Origin: Streptomyces sp. NBC_00425
GTDB lineage: Bacteria; Actinomycetota; Actinomycetes; Streptomycetales; Streptomycetaceae
Assembly (NCBI RefSeq): GCF_036030735.1
Contig: NZ_CP107928.1
Span: 8,184,001 to 8,248,000 of the forward strand
Direction: 5' to 3'
DNA length: 64,000 nucleotides
Shown here: piece by piece, positions 42,961 through 52,358 of the stretch
How positions within the stretch are numbered: the first letter of the stretch is position 1
Layout: each line of letters begins with the position of its first letter
The notes under the pieces: model-generated
The model's database searches: none
What the model saw: the letters and a program-made list of their open reading frames with translations, nothing else
What the model was told of the DNA's origin: nothing
Made by a program: the position numbers and the translations under genes

Positions 42961-44402
42961 AGGATCGCTCCGGGCGTGTATCCGGCCGCCTCCGGGCGCT
43001 GCTTCACGATCTCCTCGACACGGCCCACGATCGTGGCCACCTGGGCTGCCGCCGCGCCCGTGAACGACAGCTTGTCGGCCATGAGCGCGTCCAGCTGGGC
43101 GCGGTCCAGCGGCAGGCGCTCGTCGGCGGCCAGCTTGTCCAGCAGCTCGTTGCGCTCGGTGCCCTGCTCCCGCATCGCCAGCGCCGAGGCCACCGCGTTC
43201 TCCTTGATCGCCTCGTGCGCCACCTCACGGCCGACACCCCCGCGCACGGCGCCCATCAGCACCTTCGTGGTGGCGAGGAACGGCAGGTAGCGGTCGAGCT
43301 CCCGCGCGACGACGGCCGGGAACGCGCCGAACTCGTCGAGCACCGTCAGGAAGGTCTCCAGCAGGCCGTCCAGCGCGAAGAACGCGTCCGGAAGCGCGAC
43401 GCGGCGCACCACCGAGCAGGACACGTCGCCCTCGTTCCACTGGTCGCCCGCCAGCTCGCCGGTCATCGACGCGTAGCCGCGCAGGATGACCATCAGGCCG
43501 TTGACGCGCTCGCAGGAGCGGGTGTTCATCTTGTGCGGCATGGCGGAGGAGCCGACCTGGCCGGGCTTGAAGCCCTCGGTCACCAGCTCGTGTCCGGCCA
43601 TCAGCCGGATCGTCTTCGCCAGCGAGGAGGGAGCCGCCGCGAGCTGCACCAGCGCCGTCACGACCTCGTAGTCCAGCGAGCGCGGGTAGACCTGGCCGAC
43701 GGAGGTGAAGGCCTGCGAGAAGCCCAGGTGACCGGCGATCCGGTCCTCCAGCTCGGCCAGCTTCGCGGCGTCGCCGCCCAGCAGGTCCAGCATGTCCTGC
43801 GCGGTGCCGACCGGGCCCTTGATGCCGCGCAGCGGGTAGCGCTCCAGCAGCTCCTCGACCCGGCCGTAGGCCACGAGCAGCTCGTCGGCGGCGGTCGCGA
43901 ACCGTTTGCCGAGGGTGGTGGCCTGCGCGGCCACGTTGTGGGAGCGGCCGGCGACGACCAGCTCGCCGTACTCGCCGGCCAGCTTGCCCAGCCTCGCGAG
44001 GACGGCCACGGCGCGGTCGCGGACCAGCTCCAGCGACAGGCGGATCTGCAGCTGCTCGACGTTCTCCGTGAGGTCGCGGGACGTCATGCCCTTGTGGACC
44101 TGCTCGTGCCCGGCGAGGTCGTTGAACTCCTCGATGCGGGCCTTCACGTCGTGGCGCGTGACCTTCTCGCGTTCGGCGATCGAGGCGAGGTCGACGGTGT
44201 CGAGGACACGCTCGTAGTCGGTGATCGCCGTGTCCGGCACCTCGATCCCGAGGTCCTTCTGGGCCTTCAGCACGGCGAGCCAGAGCTGACGCTCCAGCCT
44301 CACCTTGTGCTCGGGCGACCAGAGCGTGGCGAGCTCGGCGGAGGCGTAGCGTCCGGCGAGGACGTTGGGGATGCGGGGCTTGGCGGCGGCAGCGGAAGTC
44401 AC
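42957..44402 (-). CDS. purB: Adenylosuccinate lyase
   Basis: It splits SAICAR and adenylosuccinate in purine synthesis. A protein of 480 aa from GTG 44402. Key motifs are HEQVHKGMTSRDLTENVEQ, GRSHNVAAQATTLGKR (the region with catalytic His) and the flexible signature loop GSSAMPHKMNTRSCE. It follows a form of PurB common in actinobacteria. It shares four bases with mug downstream and appears to be cotranscribed with it. Confidence 0.95.
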   Translation of the reverse strand: MTSAAAAKPRIPNVLAGRYASAELATLWSPEHKVRLERQLWLAVLKAQKDLGIEVPDTAITDYERVLDTVDLASIAEREKVTRHDVKARIEEFNDLAGHEQVHKGMTSRDLTENVEQLQIRLSLELVRDRAVAVLARLGKLAGEYGELVVAGRSHNVAAQATTLGKRFATAADELLVAYGRVEELLERYPLRGIKGPVGTAQDMLDLLGGDAAKLAELEDRIAGHLGFSQAFTSVGQVYPRSLDYEVVTALVQLAAAPSSLAKTIRLMAGHELVTEGFKPGQVGSSAMPHKMNTRSCERVNGLMVILRGYASMTGELAGDQWNEGDVSCSVVRRVALPDAFFALDGLLETFLTVLDEFGAFPAVVARELDRYLPFLATTKVLMGAVRGGVGREVAHEAIKENAVASALAMREQGTERNELLDKLAADERLPLDRAQLDALMADKLSFTGAAAAQVATIVGRVEEIVKQRPEAAGYTPGAIL

Positions 44403-44471
44403 GTGGAGGGATTCTACTGGCGCTTCGTGCAGGTCGGCGCAGCGGTCCGGTTCAGCGGAACCTACGAGACC

Positions 44472-44534
44472 GGCGTCACCCCCGCGCGGACGGGGGCGTC
44501 ACCCCCGCGCGCGGGCAGGCGTCACGGCCGCGCG
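44472..44534. repeat. Three tandem 23-bp repeats upstream of purB
   Basis: GGCGTCACSSCCGCGCG occurs three times with exact 23-base spacing (44472, 44495, 44518), between the SGNH stop and the purB start. The first two copies are identical over 17 bases. It could serve as a protein-binding array or a transcription pause for the upstream gene. Confidence 0.75.
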
Positions 44535-44552
44535 CGGACCGGTGTCGTCCGC

Positions 44553-45338
44553 CTACGCCTGGCTCTCGTACGGCGCGAGGTCGGGACGCTTGGGCGGCAG
44601 GCCGTCCCCGGAGGACCGGCCCGTCAGCCGGCGGCCTATCCACGGCAGCAGGTACTGCCGGGCGAACCGTGCGTCCGCGACTCGCCGGGCGGCCCAGCCC
44701 GGGGGCAGGGTGGCCGGCATCGGCCGATGCCAGTCGGCGTCCTCGGCCTCGTGTCCGAGGGTCTGCCAGACCGCCTCGGCGACCCGGCGGTGGCCCTCCG
44801 GCGTCAGGTGCAGCCGGTCGACGTCCCACATGCGGGGGTCGCTGAGCGAAGGAGCGCCGTACAGGTCGGCGACGAGCGCGCCGTGCCGCTCCGCAAGCTC
44901 CTCGACGCACACGAACAGCTCCTCCATACGCGGCCGGAACCGCTCGAGGACGGGCCCCTGCCGCCCCGGGCTGCGCATCAGCACGAGCTGCTTGCAGGCC
45001 GGGGCCAGCCGCTCCACCGCCTCGGTCAGCAGGTCCTTCACCCGGACCATGTCGCACTTGGGGCGCAGGGTGTCGTTGAGGCCGCCGACCAGGGTGATCA
45101 CGTCGGCGCCCATCGCGGCGGCCACCGGCACCTGCTCCTCGACGATCTGCCCGATCAGCTTGCCCCGCACCGCGAGGTTGGCGTACCGGAAGCCGGGGGT
45201 GCGGACGGCCATCCGCGCGGCGAGGAGGTCGGCCCAGCCTCGGTAGGAGCCGTCGGGCAGCAGGTCCGACATGCCCTCGGTGAAGGAGTCGCCGAGGGCG
45301 ACCAGGCTGGAGTACGGGGGAATGGTGTTCGTCTGCAT
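44553..45338 (-). CDS. SGNH-hydrolase-family esterase
   Basis: A protein of 261 aa from ATG 45338. Block I is VALGDSFTEGMSD (Ser18), block II Gly is in RYANLAVRGKL, block III is LVGGLNDTLRPKC, and block V DVDRLHLTPEGHRRVA has the catalytic Asp and His. No signal peptide is seen. It is probably an acyl esterase or lysophospholipase-like enzyme acting inside the cell. The C-terminal 60 residues are basic. Confidence 0.9.
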   Translation of the reverse strand: MQTNTIPPYSSLVALGDSFTEGMSDLLPDGSYRGWADLLAARMAVRTPGFRYANLAVRGKLIGQIVEEQVPVAAAMGADVITLVGGLNDTLRPKCDMVRVKDLLTEAVERLAPACKQLVLMRSPGRQGPVLERFRPRMEELFVCVEELAERHGALVADLYGAPSLSDPRMWDVDRLHLTPEGHRRVAEAVWQTLGHEAEDADWHRPMPATLPPGWAARRVADARFARQYLLPWIGRRLTGRSSGDGLPPKRPDLAPYESQA

Positions 45339-45415
45339 GGCGACACCGATGGTAGCCCGAGTCTCATACCCGCCGGTCGGTAGGACCGCCCAGCCCATCC
45401 GACCGACCGCCGGGC

Positions 45416-46429
45416 CTACGTCCGCTGTCCGAACAGCTCCTGGAGCACGTCCTCCATGGTGACCAGGCCGGCCAGCCTGCCGTCGGAGCCGAGCACGGCC
45501 GCCAGATGCGTCCGGCTGCCCCGCATCGCGGTGAGGACGTCGTCCAGCGGGGTCGTCTCCCGCACCCGTGCGATGGCCCGCATGTCCCGCAGCCGGAACG
45601 CCTGGTCCCGCGGCGAGGCGTCCAGCGCGTCCTTCACATGGAGGTAGCCGACGATCCGGCGTCCCTCGTCCACCACCGGGAAACGGGAGAACCCGGACTC
45701 CGCCGCCAGCTCCTCCAGTCCTTCCGGAGTGACGCCCACGCGCGCGTAGACGACGCGTTCCAGCGGCAGGACGACGTCGCGCACCGGGCGGCGGCCCAGT
45801 TCCAGGGCGTCGTGCAGGCGCTCCTGGGCGCGGTCGTCGATGAGGCCCGCCTCGCCGGCGTCCCGGACGATCTGCGCCAGCTCCGCGTCCGAGAAGGTCG
45901 CGGTGACCTCGTTCTTCGTCTCGATCCGCAGCAGCTTCAGCAGACCGTTCGCGAAGGCGTTGATCGCGAAGATGACCGGCCGCAGCGCCCGGGCGAGGGT
46001 GACCAGCGGCGGGCCCAGCAGCAGGGCGCTGCGCACCGGCTCGGCGAGCGCGATGTTCTTCGGCACCATCTCGCCGAGCAGCATGTGCAGATAGGTGGCG
46101 GCCGTCAGCGCGATCACGAAGGACACCGCGTGTCCGGCGCCCTCGGGCACGCCGACAGCGTGGAACACCGGCTCCAGCAGATGCGCGATGGCCGGCTCGG
46201 CGACCACGCCGAGGATCAGCGTGCACAGCGTGATGCCGAGCTGTGCCGCGGCCATCAGCGCGGACACGTGCTCCAGCCCCCACAGCACGCTGCGCCCGCG
46301 CCGGTCGCCCTGTTCGGCGTACGGCTCGATCTGGGAACGGCGGACCGAGATCAGCGCGAACTCGGCGCCGACGAAGAACGCGTTGACGACGAGGGTCGCC
46401 AGCCCGATGAGCAACTGGACGGCGGTCAC
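45416..46429 (-). CDS. CNNM/CorC (HlyC) family membrane protein, short form
   Basis: A protein of 337 aa from GTG 46429, overlapping the preceding gene's stop (GTGA). The DUF21/CNNM membrane domain (about 1-185, FFVGAEFALISVRRSQIE, LLGEMVPKNIAL) is followed by two CBS domains (SGFSRFPVVDEGRRIVGYLHVKDAL; LAAVLGSDGRLAGLVTMEDVLQELFG), and it ends there, lacking the CorC_C domain of its partner. The family is linked to Mg/Co export. Confidence 0.92.
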   Translation of the reverse strand: MTAVQLLIGLATLVVNAFFVGAEFALISVRRSQIEPYAEQGDRRGRSVLWGLEHVSALMAAAQLGITLCTLILGVVAEPAIAHLLEPVFHAVGVPEGAGHAVSFVIALTAATYLHMLLGEMVPKNIALAEPVRSALLLGPPLVTLARALRPVIFAINAFANGLLKLLRIETKNEVTATFSDAELAQIVRDAGEAGLIDDRAQERLHDALELGRRPVRDVVLPLERVVYARVGVTPEGLEELAAESGFSRFPVVDEGRRIVGYLHVKDALDASPRDQAFRLRDMRAIARVRETTPLDDVLTAMRGSRTHLAAVLGSDGRLAGLVTMEDVLQELFGQRT

Positions 46430-47760
46430 TGCCCGGTCCCTTCCACGTGGGTGTCGGCGAGCGGGGCGTGCAGCAGCACGCGCGCGGCCCGGCGGCCGGA
46501 GGCGTCCACCACGTCCATCCGCCAGCCGGCGATCTCGACGGTGTCGCCGACGGCCGGTATCCGGCCCAGCTCGGTGGCCACCAGCCCGGCCAGCGTCTCG
46601 TACGGTCCCTCGGGCGCGTGCAGGCCGACGCGCGCGAGCTGGTCGGTGCGGGCGGCGCCGTCGGCCGAGTACAGGGTGCGGCCGTCGTCGTCGGTGCCCG
46701 CGAGCGCCAGTTCGGACGTCTCGTGCGGGTCGTGTTCGTCGCGGACCTCGCCGACGACCTCCTCGACGATGTCCTCCAGCGTCGCCACGCCCGCGGTCCC
46801 GCCGTACTCGTCGATGACGACGGCCATCGTCCGCTTGCCGGACAGCCGGTCCAGCAGCCGGTCCACGGTGAGCGACTCGGGGACGAGGAGGGGGTCGCGC
46901 ATGATCTCGGCGACGGGCACGCGCGCGCGTCGCCCGGCGGGCACCGCCAACGCGTCCTTGATGTGCGCGGTCCCCACCACCGCGTCGAGGTTCCCGCGGT
47001 AGACGGGGAAGCGGGACAGGCCCGTCGCCCGGGTCGCGTTGGCCACGTCCTCGCAGGTCGCCGTCGCGTCCAGGGCGACGACCTGCACGCGCGGGGTCAT
47101 CACGTTCTCCGCCATGAGGTCGGCCAGGTTCAGCGTGCGCACGAACAGCTCCGCGGTGTCCGCCTCCAGGGCGCCCTCCCGCGCGGAGTGCCGGGCCAGG
47201 GCCGCGAGCTCCTGGGGACCTCGGGCGGCGACGAGCTCCTCGGTGGGCTCCACGCCGAAGCGGCGCACGATGCGGTTCGCGGTCTCGTTGAGATGGCTGA
47301 TGAAGGGCCGGAAGGCGGCGCTGAACCAGCGCTGCGCGTTGCCCACGCTCTTGGCCACCGCGAGCGGGGAGGAGATCGCCCAGTTCTTCGGCACGAGCTC
47401 GCCGACGACCATCAGGAACACGGTCGACAGGGCCGTGCCCAGCACCAACGCGACGGAGCTGGACGTGGAGCCGGACAGACCGAGCGATTCCAGTGGCCCT
47501 GCGATCAGCTTGGCGATCGACGGCTCGGACAGCATGCCGACCACCAGGTTGGTGACGGTGATGCCGAGCTGGGCGCCGGAGAGCTGGAAGGTGAGGTTGC
47601 GCACCGCCTTGAGCGCACCGGCCGCGCCGCGTTCGCCGCGCTCCACCGCCCGCTCCAGCTCGCTGCGCTCGACCGTGGTCAACGAGAACTCGGCGGCTAC
47701 GAACGCGCCGCACGCGAACGACAGCAGGATCGCCACCAGGAGCAGCAGCACTTCGGTCAT
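46426..47760 (-). CDS. CNNM/CorC (HlyC) family membrane protein, full form
   Basis: A protein of 444 aa from ATG 47760 with GGAGGAG upstream. The DUF21 domain (about 1-200, CGAFVAAEFSLTTVERSELE, VVGELVPKNWAI), two CBS domains (TGLSRFPVYRGNLDAVVGTAHIKD; VVIDEYGGTAGVATLEDIVEEVVG) and the CorC_C transporter-associated domain (about 370-440) are all present. It forms a coupled pair with the short form, probably as a hetero-oligomer in divalent-cation efflux or homeostasis. Confidence 0.93.
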   Translation of the reverse strand: MTEVLLLLVAILLSFACGAFVAAEFSLTTVERSELERAVERGERGAAGALKAVRNLTFQLSGAQLGITVTNLVVGMLSEPSIAKLIAGPLESLGLSGSTSSSVALVLGTALSTVFLMVVGELVPKNWAISSPLAVAKSVGNAQRWFSAAFRPFISHLNETANRIVRRFGVEPTEELVAARGPQELAALARHSAREGALEADTAELFVRTLNLADLMAENVMTPRVQVVALDATATCEDVANATRATGLSRFPVYRGNLDAVVGTAHIKDALAVPAGRRARVPVAEIMRDPLLVPESLTVDRLLDRLSGKRTMAVVIDEYGGTAGVATLEDIVEEVVGEVRDEHDPHETSELALAGTDDDGRTLYSADGAARTDQLARVGLHAPEGPYETLAGLVATELGRIPAVGDTVEIAGWRMDVVDASGRRAARVLLHAPLADTHVEGTGQ

Positions 47761-47982
47761 CGGGTCTCCTCCGTCCCAGGATCGGGCAGGGCGGGACGGA
47801 GCGCGCGACAACGGGTGCGGGAACGCGTGCGGGTTTCGGAGCGGGCACGGGAACGTGTGCGGGGAGGCTCGCCCATGGGCGGACGCTCACACCTTTCATG
47901 AGGTCGTCGGGGGACCGTGCGGGCGATCCGCACGATCCCCCAAGGGTAAAGGATCGGTAAAGCGGTCCGGTCGGGCTCCGGG
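47761..47982. other. Intergenic spacer with direct repeats
   Basis: 222 bases upstream of the CNNM pair, holding two copies of CGGGAACGYGTGCGGG (about 47818-47863). No gene is present. It should contain the operon promoter. A GC-poorer part (47940-47965, AAGGGTAAAGGATCGGTAAAG) is notable. Confidence 0.4.
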
Positions 47983-48453
47983 TCAGCCGGCGAGCGGCTT
48001 GACCCAGCGCCGCCACTTCTCCTCGGGCGCGTACCCCGCGGCGCGCCAGGCATGATGCGCCGTCTCGTTGCGGGTGAGCACCATCGCGTCCCCGCGCCGC
48101 CCGCCGAGCCGCACGAACCGCTCCTCCGCGGCGGCGAGCAGCGCCGTGCCGACGCCCTGACGGCGGCGCTCCGGATGCACCGCCAGCCGGTACAGATGAC
48201 ACCGCCACCCGTCGAATCCCGCGATCACCGTGCCGACGAGCTCGACGCCCTGCGCGCCGCCCCGTTCCGAGCCTTGCCCGGCCCCCTCGACGCTCTGCTC
48301 GGCGAGGATCAGCGCCTCGGGATCGCGGGCGATCAGCCGCTCCACCCCGCCGCGGTCGTCGCTGATGCTCGTGCCCTCGGCGGCGGCCTTCCAGAAGGCC
48401 AGCACGGCATCCAGGTCCTCGGGCGTCGCCGCCCGTATACGCAGATCAGACAT
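47983..48453 (-). CDS. GNAT-family N-acetyltransferase
   Basis: A protein of 156 aa from ATG 48453. MSDLRIRAATPEDLDAVLAFWKAA begins the fold, and LYRLAVHPERRRQGVGTALLAAAEERF is the acetyl-CoA site (R/Q-x-x-G-x-G/A). The ending NETAHHAWRAAGYAPEEKWRRWVK is typical. The acceptor is unknown. It stands alone between the ABC operon and the CNNM pair. Confidence 0.9.
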   Translation of the reverse strand: MSDLRIRAATPEDLDAVLAFWKAAAEGTSISDDRGGVERLIARDPEALILAEQSVEGAGQGSERGGAQGVELVGTVIAGFDGWRCHLYRLAVHPERRRQGVGTALLAAAEERFVRLGGRRGDAMVLTRNETAHHAWRAAGYAPEEKWRRWVKPLAG

Positions 48454-48530
48454 ACGGCGATCCCATCACGGGCGACGCGCCCGGACCCGGAATTCCAGGA
48501 TCCGGACGCGCTGCCGGGCGGCCGGCGGCG

Positions 48531-51098
48531 TCACTCGTGCGCGATCGCCGCCAGCACGTTCATCCGGGACGCCCGCAGGGCCGGCAGCATCGCCGCCACG
48601 ACGCCGACGACCGCCGAGCCGACGACCACCGCGACGATCGTGCCCCACGGAACGGCGAAGGCCTTCATCCCCTGCAACGCCAGCACCTGCTGGATGCAGA
48701 CGCCCCAGACCAGTCCGAGCGCGAGCCCCAGCACCGCGCCGAACACCGCGATCACCACCGACTCCAGCCGGATCATCCGGCGCAGCTGCCGCCGGCCCAG
48801 CCCGATGGCGCGCAGCAGCCCGATCTCCCGGGTCCGCTCCACCACCGACAGCGCCAGAGTGTTGACCACGCCGAGCACCGCGATGACGATCGCCAGCCCG
48901 AGCAGCGCGTAGACCAGGTACAGCAGCACCGCGATCTGGTCGTGCACCAGCTTCTTGTAGTCGGCCTGGTCGCGGGCCTGGACCTGCGGGTACGCGTCCA
49001 GCGTCTTCTCCAGCCGGGGGCGCAGCTGCTCGCCGCTCGTGCCGGAGCCGGCGTTCACGTACAGGGCGGAGTCCTGCCCGCCGGGCACGTACTTCTCGAC
49101 GGCGGCGATGCCGAGGAACAGCCCGCCCTGCATGCCGAAGCCGTCACCCGTCTCCTGGTCGGTGAGCGCGCCGACCTTCAGCGACGTCGTCCGGCCGCCG
49201 GGGAACTCCACAGGCAGCACGCTGCCGAGCCGCACGCCGTGCTCCTTCGCGAAGTCGACGTCCATGCCGAGTGCGCCGTCAGCCAGCGCGGCCGCCGTGT
49301 TCCCCTCGGCGTAGGGGATGTGCGCCACGTCGTCGACCCGGTCGTCGTAGCCGGCGGCGGTCGTCTCGACGCGCTTGCCGTCGGGCAGCCGCACGGCGAG
49401 CGGGGCGAACCGCTGCCGCACCACGAGGCCGACGCCCTCGGTGTCGCGCACCGCGTCCGTGACCTCCTGGGGGAACGGCGTGAAGTTGGCGTTCTGGACG
49501 ACGAAGTCGGCGCCGAGCGTCTTGTCGATCTGCTGGTCGAAGGACTTGGACATCGAGGCGCTCGCCACGGACATGCCGCCCACCAGTGCGAGGCCCACCA
49601 TCAGCGCGGCGGCGGTGGCTCCGGTGCGGCGCGGGTTGCGCAGCGCGTTGCGCTGGCTCATGCGGCCGACGGAGCCGAACAGCGCGGGGAAGGCGCCGCC
49701 GAGGACCCGGATCACCGGACGGACCAGGAGCGGGCCCGCGATGACGGTGGCGACCAGGGTGAGGACGACGCCCAGGCCCAGCAGGGACGCCGCGGACGAC
49801 GTCGTCGACGAGGCCGCGCAGCCGGCGAGCGCGGCCACGCCCAGCGCACCGACGACCGTGCCGACCACGGCGCGCGTCTTCAGCGGGCGGCCCACCCCCG
49901 CGATGTCCGCGTCCGCGAGGGCCGCCATCGGGGAGACGCCGGCCGCACGGCGGGCCGGAAGGTACGCGGCGACGAAGGTGACGCCGACGCCCACGACGTA
50001 CGCCGACACCGGAGTCGCCCAGCCGACGACCATCTCGGTGGTCTTGAGGTTCATGCCGAACGTGCCCATGAGCTTGATCAGCCCGGCCGCGAGGCCGATG
50101 CCGGCTGCCAGTCCGAGCGTGGAGCCGACCAGCCCGAGCAGCACCGCCTCGGTGAGCACCGAACGCCGTACCTGGCGGCGGTCGGCGCCCAGGGCGCGCA
50201 GCAGGCCCAGCTCACGGGTGCGCTGGGCGATCAGCATCGAGAACGTGTTGACGATGAGGAACACGCCGACCAGGACGGCGATCCCGGCGAAGCCGAGCAT
50301 CACGTACTTGATGACGTCGAGGAACCCGCCCAGCGACGCGGCCGACGACTCGGCCCGTTCCTCGGCGGTCTGCACCTCGTACCGCCCGTCGCCGAGCGCG
50401 GCGACGACACGCCGTTCGAGCACCGCGTCGCTCACCCCCGGCGCCGCGTCGACGGAGATGCCGGTCGCCTTGTCCGCCGATCCGAGGAGCTGGGCGGCGG
50501 CGGTGCCGGGGTCGAGGTAGACCAGGGCCGCGCCGGGGTTGGTGGTGGTGAAGGTGGCGATGCCGACGACCTTCACCTTGAACGAGCCCGGCTGGGCCAT
50601 CACCGTCAGGGTGTCGCCGATCCGCACGTGCTTCTTGTCGGCGGTGTCGGCGTCGAGCATGGCCTCGCCGGCGCCGCGCGGGGCGTGGCCGGAGGTCAGC
50701 TTCACCGGGCTGCGGTCGGTGACGTACCAGTCGGTGGCGACGGTGGGCGCGCCGGTGGTCGGCCCGACCGACTCGTTGTCGGCGTCGACGACGGTGATGT
50801 TCTGGACGCTCACGTCCGCATGCGCGGACGCGACCCCCTCGACCCGGGCCAGCCGGCCGGCGAGAGCCCCGGGGAGGGTCTGGACCGCGCCGGTCGGCAC
50901 GGAGGAGTTCAGGTCGTCGGCGGGTTCCACCGTCACGTCCGCCGACGTGGACGCGAAGAGCCGGTCGAAGGTGCGCGTCACCGTGTCGGAGAAGATCAGG
51001 CTGCCGGCCACGAACGCCACCGACAGGACGACGGCGAGCGCGGACAGCAGCAGCCGCCCCTTGTGCGCCAGGAAACTTCTGAGGGTCGCCTTCAGCAC
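48531..51098 (-). CDS. MacB/FtsX-type ABC exporter permease
   Basis: A protein of 855 aa from GTG 51098. It has an N-terminal TM helix, a large periplasmic-type (MacB_PCD) domain (about 50-250), then three TM helices of an FtsX core (VLVGVFLIVNTFSMLIAQRTRELGLLRALGA), a central pair, a second extracytoplasmic domain (about 530-720) and a final FtsX core (AIVIAVLGVVNTLALSVVERTREIGLLRAIGLGRRQL). It starts 4 bases after the ATPase stop. Such permeases work by mechanotransmission on outer lipids, peptides or lipoproteins; the substrate is unknown. Confidence 0.93.
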   Translation of the reverse strand: MLKATLRSFLAHKGRLLLSALAVVLSVAFVAGSLIFSDTVTRTFDRLFASTSADVTVEPADDLNSSVPTGAVQTLPGALAGRLARVEGVASAHADVSVQNITVVDADNESVGPTTGAPTVATDWYVTDRSPVKLTSGHAPRGAGEAMLDADTADKKHVRIGDTLTVMAQPGSFKVKVVGIATFTTTNPGAALVYLDPGTAAAQLLGSADKATGISVDAAPGVSDAVLERRVVAALGDGRYEVQTAEERAESSAASLGGFLDVIKYVMLGFAGIAVLVGVFLIVNTFSMLIAQRTRELGLLRALGADRRQVRRSVLTEAVLLGLVGSTLGLAAGIGLAAGLIKLMGTFGMNLKTTEMVVGWATPVSAYVVGVGVTFVAAYLPARRAAGVSPMAALADADIAGVGRPLKTRAVVGTVVGALGVAALAGCAASSTTSSAASLLGLGVVLTLVATVIAGPLLVRPVIRVLGGAFPALFGSVGRMSQRNALRNPRRTGATAAALMVGLALVGGMSVASASMSKSFDQQIDKTLGADFVVQNANFTPFPQEVTDAVRDTEGVGLVVRQRFAPLAVRLPDGKRVETTAAGYDDRVDDVAHIPYAEGNTAAALADGALGMDVDFAKEHGVRLGSVLPVEFPGGRTTSLKVGALTDQETGDGFGMQGGLFLGIAAVEKYVPGGQDSALYVNAGSGTSGEQLRPRLEKTLDAYPQVQARDQADYKKLVHDQIAVLLYLVYALLGLAIVIAVLGVVNTLALSVVERTREIGLLRAIGLGRRQLRRMIRLESVVIAVFGAVLGLALGLVWGVCIQQVLALQGMKAFAVPWGTIVAVVVGSAVVGVVAAMLPALRASRMNVLAAIAHE

Positions 51099-51102
51099 CG
51101 GG

Positions 51103-51972
51103 TCAGTCCTCCTCGGGGGCGCTGTCGGGCAGGCCGTCGGTCCTGCCCTCGGGTGGATCGTCCGCGGTGCCGTCGAGGGGGCCGCCGGCCCGTGGGGCGC
51201 GGCCCACGTCGAAGCGCTTCATGCGTTCCAGCACGGCTTCCGCCGAGGGCTGTTCCATCCGGTCGACCAGCCGGCCGTCCGCGAGGAAGAGCACCAGGTC
51301 GGAGTGGGCGGCGGCGCCCGGGTCGTGGGTCACCATGACGACTGTCTGGCCGAGGTCGTCGACGGCCTGCCGCAGGAACGCGAGGACCTCCAGCCCGGCC
51401 CGGGAGTCGAGGTTGCCGGTGGGCTCGTCCGCGAAGATCAGCTCGGGACGGGAGGCGAGCGCCCGGGCGCAGGCCACCCGCTGCTGCTGTCCGCCGGAGA
51501 GCTGGGCGGGCCGGTGCTTGAGCCGGTTCCGCAGGCCGAGCGTGTCGATCACCTGGTCCAGCCACTTCTGGTCGGGCTTGTGGCCCGCGATGTCCATGGG
51601 CAGGGTGATGTTCTCGACCGCGTTCAGCGTCGGGATCAGGTTGAACGACTGGAACATGAACCCGATCCGGTCCCGCCTGAGCCGGGTGAGCTCCCGTTCC
51701 TTCAGCCCGGTGATCTCGGTCCCGCCGAGCCACACCTGGCCGGCCGAGACGGTGTCGAGGCCGGCCAGACAGTGCATGAGGGTGGACTTCCCGGAGCCGG
51801 ACGGTCCCATCACGGCGGTGAAGCGGCCGCTCGCGATGTCCACGTCGACCGAGTCGAGGGCGATCACCGCCGTCTCGCCGGAGCCGTACGCCTTGGTCAG
51901 ACCTCGGGCGCGGGCCGCGACCCCGTCGGCCGAGGCCGGACCGGGGGCGTGCTGCGCAGCAGGGGTGGACAA
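51103..51972 (-). CDS. ABC transporter ATPase of the MacB/LolD type
   Basis: A protein of 289 aa. The start is TTG 51972, with GAGGAGG 6-7 bases upstream. Walker A GPSGSGKST is at 56-64, the Q loop is FMFQSFNL, the signature LSGGQQQRVACARAL is at 158-172 and Walker B LIFADEPTGNLD at 178-189. This is the LolD/MacB subtype. The last 40 residues are an acidic Pro/Gly tail outside the domain. It is cotranscribed with the large permease. Confidence 0.94.
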   Translation of the reverse strand: MSTPAAQHAPGPASADGVAARARGLTKAYGSGETAVIALDSVDVDIASGRFTAVMGPSGSGKSTLMHCLAGLDTVSAGQVWLGGTEITGLKERELTRLRRDRIGFMFQSFNLIPTLNAVENITLPMDIAGHKPDQKWLDQVIDTLGLRNRLKHRPAQLSGGQQQRVACARALASRPELIFADEPTGNLDSRAGLEVLAFLRQAVDDLGQTVVMVTHDPGAAAHSDLVLFLADGRLVDRMEQPSAEAVLERMKRFDVGRAPRAGGPLDGTADDPPEGRTDGLPDSAPEED

Positions 51973-52083
51973 GGCTGCCTCCTCGCTCGGTGATCGTGCT
52001 CGTCGGTGAACCGCCCGGCCGAGCGTAGTGTGATGCGCCGCACAGCTGGTATCACTTTTCGATTCCGGCCCGCCCTTGCCGTT

Positions 52084-52103
52084 GCTAGCACATCGGCGCT
52101 AGC
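52084..52103. promoter_or_regulatory. Paired GCTAGC sites before the RHH antitoxin gene
   Basis: The six-base palindrome GCTAGC occurs twice (52084-52089 and 52098-52103, 14 bases apart), ending 9 bases before the antitoxin start. This is a fitting site for autoregulation by the ribbon-helix-helix antitoxin. Confidence 0.45.
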
Positions 52104-52111
52104 TTCGAGGT

Positions 52112-52354
52112 ATGGCGAAGACCCAGCTGAACGTGCGCGTCGACGAAGGCACGGCCCAGGTCGCCCGCGAGCGCGCCACCGCCCGCGGCATGAGCGTCAA
52201 CCGCTACATAGAAGAGCTGGTCAGACAGGACGCCGGGGAGATCGGCCACACCTTCGTCGAGGCCGCCGGTGACTTCATGAAGCAGTACGAGGCGCTCTTC
52301 GCCGAGGAGTTCGGCGCCGATCGCGAGGGCGGCACGCGCGAAGGTCGCCGCTGA
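52112..52354 (+). CDS. Ribbon-helix-helix antitoxin
   Basis: A protein of 80 aa from ATG 52112. An Arc/MetJ-type RHH fold is indicated by TQLNVRVDEGTAQVARERATARGMSVNRYIEELVRQDAG (about 4-42): a short strand, then two helices with the SVNRYIEEL pattern. The C-terminal half (DFMKQYEALFAEEFGAD) should wrap the toxin. The toxin gene begins 4 bases after the stop. Confidence 0.82.
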   Translation: MAKTQLNVRVDEGTAQVARERATARGMSVNRYIEELVRQDAGEIGHTFVEAAGDFMKQYEALFAEEFGADREGGTREGRR

Positions 52355-52358
52355 ACCC

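Noticed and set aside
45416..48208. 930-codon minus frame joining the short CNNM gene upstream
   Set aside because: The upstream two thirds is a shadow of the full CNNM gene; the real start is GTG 46429.
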